DNA from: Betaproteobacteria bacterium
Lineage (GTDB): Bacteria; Pseudomonadota; Gammaproteobacteria; Burkholderiales; Usitatibacteraceae
NCBI GenBank assembly: GCA_016791265.1
Contig: JAEUMY010000020.1
Location: forward strand, 1-64,000
DNA length: 64,000 bases
Direction of reading: 5' to 3'
Positions within the stretch are counted from its first letter, which is position 1. Every line of letters begins with the position of its first letter. Made by a program: the position numbers and the translations under genes. The notes below the pieces were generated by a model. It was not told where the DNA came from, ran no database searches, and saw only the letters and a list, made by a program, of their open reading frames with translations. This document shows, one piece after another, positions 58,944-64,000 of the stretch.

Positions 58944-61900
58944 ATGCACTCCATCTATTCAGTCGGGCAGCGTGCTGCCTATGCCGTACTGTTCGTTGTC
59001 GCTCTCAGTATCCTGTGTACCCCTTCTGATGCGCTGGCTCAGGCACCTGACGTATGCGCGAGCGACGGAGGAACAGCCATGTGTACCAAGCCGAAGATTG
59101 GCGAATGGTGGTACGACACCGACATGTGGTTTGCCTGCGGGACCGAGCCCTATGAAGGGTTCGACAGTGAGGGAGGTGCTTTCGCGTTCATTCAGCGGCA
59201 TATCAAGTGCGAATACTGTGGTGTCGCCTCCACAGGAAAGGATCCATACGTCGAAGGCACTTATCCTCCGCACATGGGAATAGCGAGAAGCGAAAAGAGC
59301 TTGACGCACTGGGAGGTGACGACATGTGGCACACCGCCAGTCACCGGTCCGTACCCTTGGCAGCGCCATATCAAACGCTCCAGAGAAGTGATCTGCCCCG
59401 AAGGATTTAGCCCCAACTACTCGAATCCCAATGTGACACCCTACTGCTACAAGGCCGCAGTTGACCCTTGTCCCACTTGTGGCAACCCCATTGCAGTAGG
59501 CAGCGGCGCAAAGGTCCAGACAGAAGTCGACCTTGCTGCAAGTGGGCTGTCTCCCCTTGAAATCCGGCGGCACTACAGCAGCCAGATGTACTTGGTTCCG
59601 CTGGGAAGCGTCAAGCGCCGATTCATGTTCGGCGACTACTGGCGCTCAAGCTATGATCGGGCCATCGTCACCACCACCGGGAGTGCAGGGACGGTTGCCG
59701 TTCTTCTATCTCCAGACGGCGATCACCGGGAGTTTCGCTTGACTGGTGGCACATGGCAGGGACGACCCAACGAGTCGGGGAAATTGACGAAACTGGAGTC
59801 CCCACCCGGCACGACTGTTGGCTGGATATACACGAGAGCGGACTCCACCCAAGACAATTTTGATGCTGCGGGAGCGTTGACTTCGATCATCGATCCGCAA
59901 GGCTTGACGCAGACGCTTCACTACAGCGACGCCAACACACCACCGACAGTTGCACCGATGCCGGGATTGCTGATTCGCGTCCAGGACAGCTTTGGGCGGC
60001 AGCTCAATGTCTCGTACAACCCACGCGGCTTGGCCAAAAGAATCGATACACCGGACGGGCAGTGGTACACCTATGAATTTGATGATGGCTGGCAAGCAAA
60101 TGCGAGCGGACCGGACTCCTATTCTGGTATCGACAATCTGCTGTCTGTGACTTTTCCTGGTGGCAGCAAGCGAAGCTACGGCTACAAGGTTGGCGTCTAC
60201 CGGAATCTGCTTTCCCATATCGACAATGATGGTGTCAGGTTCGCGACTTTCGACTATCAAAATGCGGCGAACACGGTGCTTGCCAACAGCACAGAGCATG
60301 CCGGCGGCGTCAATCGCCAGTCGCTGGATCTCTCTGGCTACCCCAATACCATTCGCGTCACCGACCAACTCGGCAAGAAGCTCGCGCACACGTTCTCGCT
60401 GATCAATGGCGTCAGAAAGTACACAGGCAATACGCGCACTTGCGTCGACGGCAACTGCCCTAGTGCAACTGAAGTTGTCGCCTACGACAGCAACGGTCTC
60501 CTGCAGAGAAAGGACGACTACAACGGCAACCGAACGGACTTCGTCTACAACACCCAACGAAATCTGGAAGAAGTCCGGGCCGAAGGTATTGTCATCTCGG
60601 CGGGCGGCTGCCCGCCCGGGACGTCGACGTATTCCTCCAACTATGGATCGAGCTGTACGACGGGAACCTGCTGGTCCACCAGTCCTTTCCCGGGATCCCA
60701 AAGTGCCGCGCCGCTGGGTTACCCAAGCTGGCAGTATTCCTGTGTGCCTGCGCCATCAAATTTGTTTGTGCGCAAGACCACCACTAGCTGGCACCCCACC
60801 TGGCGTCTGCAAAAGCAGGTTGCCGAGCCCAAGCGACTGACCACGCTGAAGTACCACGGCGAATCCGGCGTGTCCTGCGCGCCGGGCGGCGCCTCCACGC
60901 AACTCCTCTGCGAGAAGCGCATCGAGGCCACCACGGACGCCACCGGGGCGCAAGGCCTGGCACCGACACTGGACGCCACCGTCTCGGCCCGCGTGTGGAG
61001 CTGGACCTACAACGCCGCCGGTCAAGTGCTGACCGCCACCGACCCACGCGGCAACGTCACCACCTATGCCTATCACCCTGCGACCACCTCACTGGTGACC
61101 CAGGGCGACTTGGCCAGCATCACCACCCCGGTGCCCGCGGTCGGTGTCGCCGCCCACGTGACCCAGTTCACCGAGTACGACGGCGCCGGACGTCTCAAGA
61201 AGATGATCGACCCCAACGGCCTGGAAACCACCCTCGCCTACACCCCGCGCGGCTGGCTCGCCACCCGCACCGTGGGTGGCAGCGGCCAGTCCCCCGAGAC
61301 CACGACCTACACCTACGACAACGTCGGCCAACTGACCCTTGTCACCCAGCCCGATGGCAGCACGGTTCAATACCATTACGACGCCGCCCATCGCCTCTGG
61401 AAAATCAACGATGGTCTCGGCAACAGCATCACCTACACCCTGGACAACATGGGCAACCGCACCGGGGAGGACTATCGCGATCCGGGCAACCAGCTCGCGC
61501 GCAAGCTCACCCGCGAATACGATGCCTTGAACCGCCTCAAGTTCGACAAGACCGGTTACACCCTGGCGGACCCCAACACGGCCCAGTCCATCACCCAATA
61601 CGGTTACGACAACCAGGGCAATCTCAAGAAAGTCACCGATCCGCTCAATCGCGTCACCGACAACGACTACGACGCGCTGAACCGGCTCATCAAAGTCACC
61701 GACGCCCAGACGCCCACTCGTGGCGTCACCGAGTACGCCTACGACGGCCAGGACAACCTGACCACCGTGAAAGACCCCAAGGCGCTCAACACGACCTATA
61801 CCTACAACGGCCTGGGCGATCTCAAGACCCAGGTGAGCCCGGACACCGGCACCACCACGTTCACCCATGACATCGCGGGCAATGTCCTCACCAAGTCCGA

Positions 61901-62960
61901 CGCCCGCTCGGTCACGGCCAGCTACACCTACGACGCCTTGAATCGCGTGGCGACCCTCGGCTATCCCGCCGTCGGGTCCGACCCTGCGGAGACGGTCACC
62001 TACACCTACGACACTTGCACCCACGGCAAGGGCCGCCTGTGCAGCATCGCGGACAAGACCGGCACCACCAGCTACACCTACGACATCAAGGGTCGGGTGA
62101 CCGCCAAGAGCCAGACGAATGGCAGCCTCACCCAATCCGTGGCGTACGGCTACAACGCGGCCGGCCAGCTCAGCACTATCACCTATCCTTCCGGCAAGGT
62201 CGTGACCTACACCTACACCAATGGACGCCCGGTATCGGTCGCGGTCAATGGCAAAACGGTCCTCACCAGCGCTGTCTATGAACCCTTCGGCCCCGTGGGT
62301 GGCTGGCACTGGGGCAACAGCACGCCGCAGGCGGTCAACGCGCACCTGCGCGTGTTCGATCTCGACTACCGCGCCATCTCGGTGCAAAGCGACCATGTTG
62401 GCCTGGGTCCGCGCGTCCGCGACCTCACCTGGAATCTGGCCAGCGCCATCACGGCCATCACCGAGCCGGGCAATCCGCTGAATAGCTACACCTATGGCTA
62501 TGACACGGTCGACCGTTTGACCAGTGTTACGCCCAGCGGCCAGAGTCAGAAGTACGGCTACGCCTACGACCTGAACGGCAACCGCCTCTCGTCGACCGAC
62601 ACCGGCGCCACCACCAACTACACCTACCCCAATCCGTTCACCAGCCACAAGTTGACCGGCCTCACGGGGGCGCAGGCGAAGAGCTTCACCCATGACGCCA
62701 TCGGCAACATGACCGGTGACGGCAGCAACACCTGGCTCTACGGCGGCAACAACCGGCCTTATCAGGTCGTGACGCCGGGCGGCACGGTCCATGTCGCCAT
62801 CAATGCGCTGGGCCAGCGCATCAAGAAAGCGGCGGGCGCCAATGTCACCCGCTTCATGTATGACGAGTCGGGCCGCCTCATCGGGGAATACACCGATGCC
62901 GGCGTGAAGGTGAAGGAACACGTATGGCTGGGTGATCTCCCCGTGGCGGTGATCCCATGA
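58944..62960 (+). CDS. RHS/YD-repeat surface protein lacking a C-terminal toxin
   Basis: A 1338-residue exported protein. A signal peptide (LFVVALSILCTPSDALA, ending near residue 33) precedes a Cys-rich N-terminal region (CxxC pairs, e.g. CEYC and CPTC), then a DUF6531-like entry (NPIAVGSGAKVQTEVDL). From about residue 700 there are more than ten YD repeats such as YTYDNVGQLTLV, forming the beta-cocoon shell that encloses toxins in this family. The protein stops at VWLGDLPVAVIP, where relatives normally continue into an HTDHLGTPR-like core and variable toxin tip. The first 600 codons are AT-richer than the repeat part. No palindrome copy is present. The stop overlaps the next gene (ATGA). Confidence 0.88.
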   Translation: MHSIYSVGQRAAYAVLFVVALSILCTPSDALAQAPDVCASDGGTAMCTKPKIGEWWYDTDMWFACGTEPYEGFDSEGGAFAFIQRHIKCEYCGVASTGKDPYVEGTYPPHMGIARSEKSLTHWEVTTCGTPPVTGPYPWQRHIKRSREVICPEGFSPNYSNPNVTPYCYKAAVDPCPTCGNPIAVGSGAKVQTEVDLAASGLSPLEIRRHYSSQMYLVPLGSVKRRFMFGDYWRSSYDRAIVTTTGSAGTVAVLLSPDGDHREFRLTGGTWQGRPNESGKLTKLESPPGTTVGWIYTRADSTQDNFDAAGALTSIIDPQGLTQTLHYSDANTPPTVAPMPGLLIRVQDSFGRQLNVSYNPRGLAKRIDTPDGQWYTYEFDDGWQANASGPDSYSGIDNLLSVTFPGGSKRSYGYKVGVYRNLLSHIDNDGVRFATFDYQNAANTVLANSTEHAGGVNRQSLDLSGYPNTIRVTDQLGKKLAHTFSLINGVRKYTGNTRTCVDGNCPSATEVVAYDSNGLLQRKDDYNGNRTDFVYNTQRNLEEVRAEGIVISAGGCPPGTSTYSSNYGSSCTTGTCWSTSPFPGSQSAAPLGYPSWQYSCVPAPSNLFVRKTTTSWHPTWRLQKQVAEPKRLTTLKYHGESGVSCAPGGASTQLLCEKRIEATTDATGAQGLAPTLDATVSARVWSWTYNAAGQVLTATDPRGNVTTYAYHPATTSLVTQGDLASITTPVPAVGVAAHVTQFTEYDGAGRLKKMIDPNGLETTLAYTPRGWLATRTVGGSGQSPETTTYTYDNVGQLTLVTQPDGSTVQYHYDAAHRLWKINDGLGNSITYTLDNMGNRTGEDYRDPGNQLARKLTREYDALNRLKFDKTGYTLADPNTAQSITQYGYDNQGNLKKVTDPLNRVTDNDYDALNRLIKVTDAQTPTRGVTEYAYDGQDNLTTVKDPKALNTTYTYNGLGDLKTQVSPDTGTTTFTHDIAGNVLTKSDARSVTASYTYDALNRVATLGYPAVGSDPAETVTYTYDTCTHGKGRLCSIADKTGTTSYTYDIKGRVTAKSQTNGSLTQSVAYGYNAAGQLSTITYPSGKVVTYTYTNGRPVSVAVNGKTVLTSAVYEPFGPVGGWHWGNSTPQAVNAHLRVFDLDYRAISVQSDHVGLGPRVRDLTWNLASAITAITEPGNPLNSYTYGYDTVDRLTSVTPSGQSQKYGYAYDLNGNRLSSTDTGATTNYTYPNPFTSHKLTGLTGAQAKSFTHDAIGNMTGDGSNTWLYGGNNRPYQVVTPGGTVHVAINALGQRIKKAAGANVTRFMYDESGRLIGEYTDAGVKVKEHVWLGDLPVAVIP

Positions 62961-64000
62961 ACGGACAGACACGCACTCAAGACCCGTCCGTTCCCATGAC
63001 AGCGAATGCCTTCACCATGACTGCAAACACAATACTCGCCAACCTTTTGCGGTGTCTCGGTCTTCTCGCGCTGACCGCATTCGCCAGCGTGCCTGCCCAA
63101 GCACAACAATTCCGGGCGACCGCGAGCATCCACTATGGGGGCGCTCTCACCTATCCTGCGAGCATCCAGAACGGCGATTTGCTGGTCTTGTCGATCATCT
63201 CGACATCCGCCGTGAGCGGGCCGGCCGGCTGGACTGAAAAAGCGTCCTATCCCTGGACGGTGTACGGCTATCGCTCCTACGTCTTCACCAAGGTTCGCAA
63301 TGGCGAGACCAGCGTCAACGTGCCCGGTGCCAATGGCGGGGGGGTGTTGCTGGCGTACAGCAATACAAGCGGCGTCGGATCGGTCGGCAGCTACGCTGAA
63401 TCGGCGGCGGCCACCACCAGTCTCGCGGTGCCCGGGATAACCCCGCAAAGTGCGAAAGGACGGGTGTTGGGTCTGGTGACGGATCGAGACTTTTCGACAG
63501 CCCCGACGCCGGCTGCCGGATTCACCTCACGGTCAAGCGCGGCGACAGGCTACTTCAGCAATAGCCTCGCGGAGAAGGCCTTTGGCAGCACGAGCCCGAC
63601 GGGCAGCCAGACCTGGACCCAAGCCACGGGCTTTCCAGCCGTCGGCCTGTTGATGGAACTGTTGCCGCGACCGGGTGCCGCGTTGTCGGCCAGCGTTTCA
63701 CCTGCCACCGTCATCTCCGGCGGCACCGCAACGCTGACGTTCACGCTCACCAATCCCAATTCAACCGCCCTGACCAATGTTCGCTTCACCGACGCATTGG
63801 GGTCTGTCAGCGTCGCCAACGCCACCTTGGGGGGCAGTTGCACCGGCGTGACCAGCACGCCCGCATTGACGGTGGGGGCCACAAACCTCGACCTCACTGT
63901 TGCCAATTTGCCGTCGGGCAGTTGCACCGTGACGGTCCAGGTGACCAGCACGACGGTCGGCAGCCATGGCAATACGGCCACTGCGCCGGTCAGCACTGAA
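62957..64000 (+). CDS. Secreted surface protein with DUF11-type repeat (N-terminal part)
   Basis: This plus-strand frame is open from an ATG at 62957 to the right edge (348 codons) with no stop. The start overlaps the RHS stop; in-frame ATGs at 62996 and 63017 are alternatives, the last being directly before a clear signal peptide (NLLRCLGLLALTAFASVPAQAQ). The mature part is Ser/Thr/Gly-rich beta-sandwich-like sequence (SIQNGDLLVLSIISTSAVSGPAGWTEKAS). From about 63685 a DUF11-like repeat appears (ATVISGGTATLTFTLTNPNS, LTNVRFTDAL, LPSGSCTVTVQVTS), typical of bacterial surface adhesins. It is probably an adhesin or partner of the RHS protein; the C-terminus is outside the window. Confidence 0.8.
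   Translation, partial: MNGQTRTQDPSVPMTANAFTMTANTILANLLRCLGLLALTAFASVPAQAQQFRATASIHYGGALTYPASIQNGDLLVLSIISTSAVSGPAGWTEKASYPWTVYGYRSYVFTKVRNGETSVNVPGANGGGVLLAYSNTSGVGSVGSYAESAAATTSLAVPGITPQSAKGRVLGLVTDRDFSTAPTPAAGFTSRSSAATGYFSNSLAEKAFGSTSPTGSQTWTQATGFPAVGLLMELLPRPGAALSASVSPATVISGGTATLTFTLTNPNSTALTNVRFTDALGSVSVANATLGGSCTGVTSTPALTVGATNLDLTVANLPSGSCTVTVQVTSTTVGSHGNTATAPVSTE

Noticed and set aside
61089..62972. A 627-codon open frame on the minus strand opposite the RHS repeats
   Set aside because: It is produced by the regular YD-repeat codons on the other strand; its Val/Gly/Ala-rich product matches no family.
62940..63000. A frameshift joining the RHS gene to the next gene
   Set aside because: The downstream frame encodes a signal peptide and no RHS core motif, so the two are separate proteins.

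Overview
This 64 kb window comes from the chromosome of a high-GC Gram-negative bacterium, most likely a betaproteobacterium. The strongest sign is gene order. Reading leftward from gyrA, the block gyrA–serC–pheA–hisC–tyrA–aroA–cmk–rpsA–ihfB–lapA–lapB–(pyrF, ugd)–hldA–hldD is the conserved betaproteobacterial aromatic amino acid / ribosomal protein S1 / heptose cluster. ompA, mtaD, ubiG and gph diverge from gyrA, as they do in Burkholderiales-like genomes. LPS heptose genes, a TonB receptor, RND efflux and OmpA all indicate an outer membrane. No tRNA, rRNA, insertion sequence, CRISPR array or phage gene was seen.

Layout. 1–4.6 kb: the start of a PolB-like 3'-5' exonuclease (cut by the left edge), then an RND efflux pump and its adaptor. 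4.7–9.8 kb: sulfur block with cysM, a CysB-type regulator, a divergent sulfonate-type ABC transporter and an OsmC protein. 9.9–11.0 kb: two secreted proteins with very lysine-rich tails, one carrying a ComEA-type DNA-binding fold. 11.3–28.8 kb: the conserved housekeeping run on the minus strand. 29.2–36.6 kb: ompA, the mtaD–ubiG–DUF1501–gph operon, and a large TonB-dependent receptor. 37.0–41.8 kb: small secreted protein, RstBA-like two-component system, small secreted proteins and a cation diffusion facilitator. 42.0–58.3 kb: a signalling-rich accessory region with a CHASE2 adenylate cyclase, a metallo-beta-lactamase-fold hydrolase, a response regulator / FecR-LysM / CHASE2 histidine kinase operon, a MoxR–VWA pair, a DUF4139 protein, a glycosyltransferase, a lipoprotein esterase and a second membrane cyclase. 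58.3–64 kb: an AT-richer stretch, then a large RHS/YD-repeat protein with no C-terminal toxin, translationally coupled to a secreted DUF11-type surface protein that runs off the right edge.

The most remarkable feature is not a gene. The perfect 12-bp palindrome GCGAATATTCGC occurs 25 times exactly, usually as the 14-bp TGCGAATATTCGCA, plus about six one-mismatch copies. Simple arithmetic predicts about 0.004 copies in a random 64 kb sequence. Copies lie inside unrelated coding genes, where they most often encode Ala-Asn-Ile-Arg, and in short gaps between genes, including directly over translation start regions. It resembles the highly iterated palindrome (HIP1) of cyanobacteria in behaviour but has a different sequence. 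It is the best candidate here for an undescribed genome-wide system.
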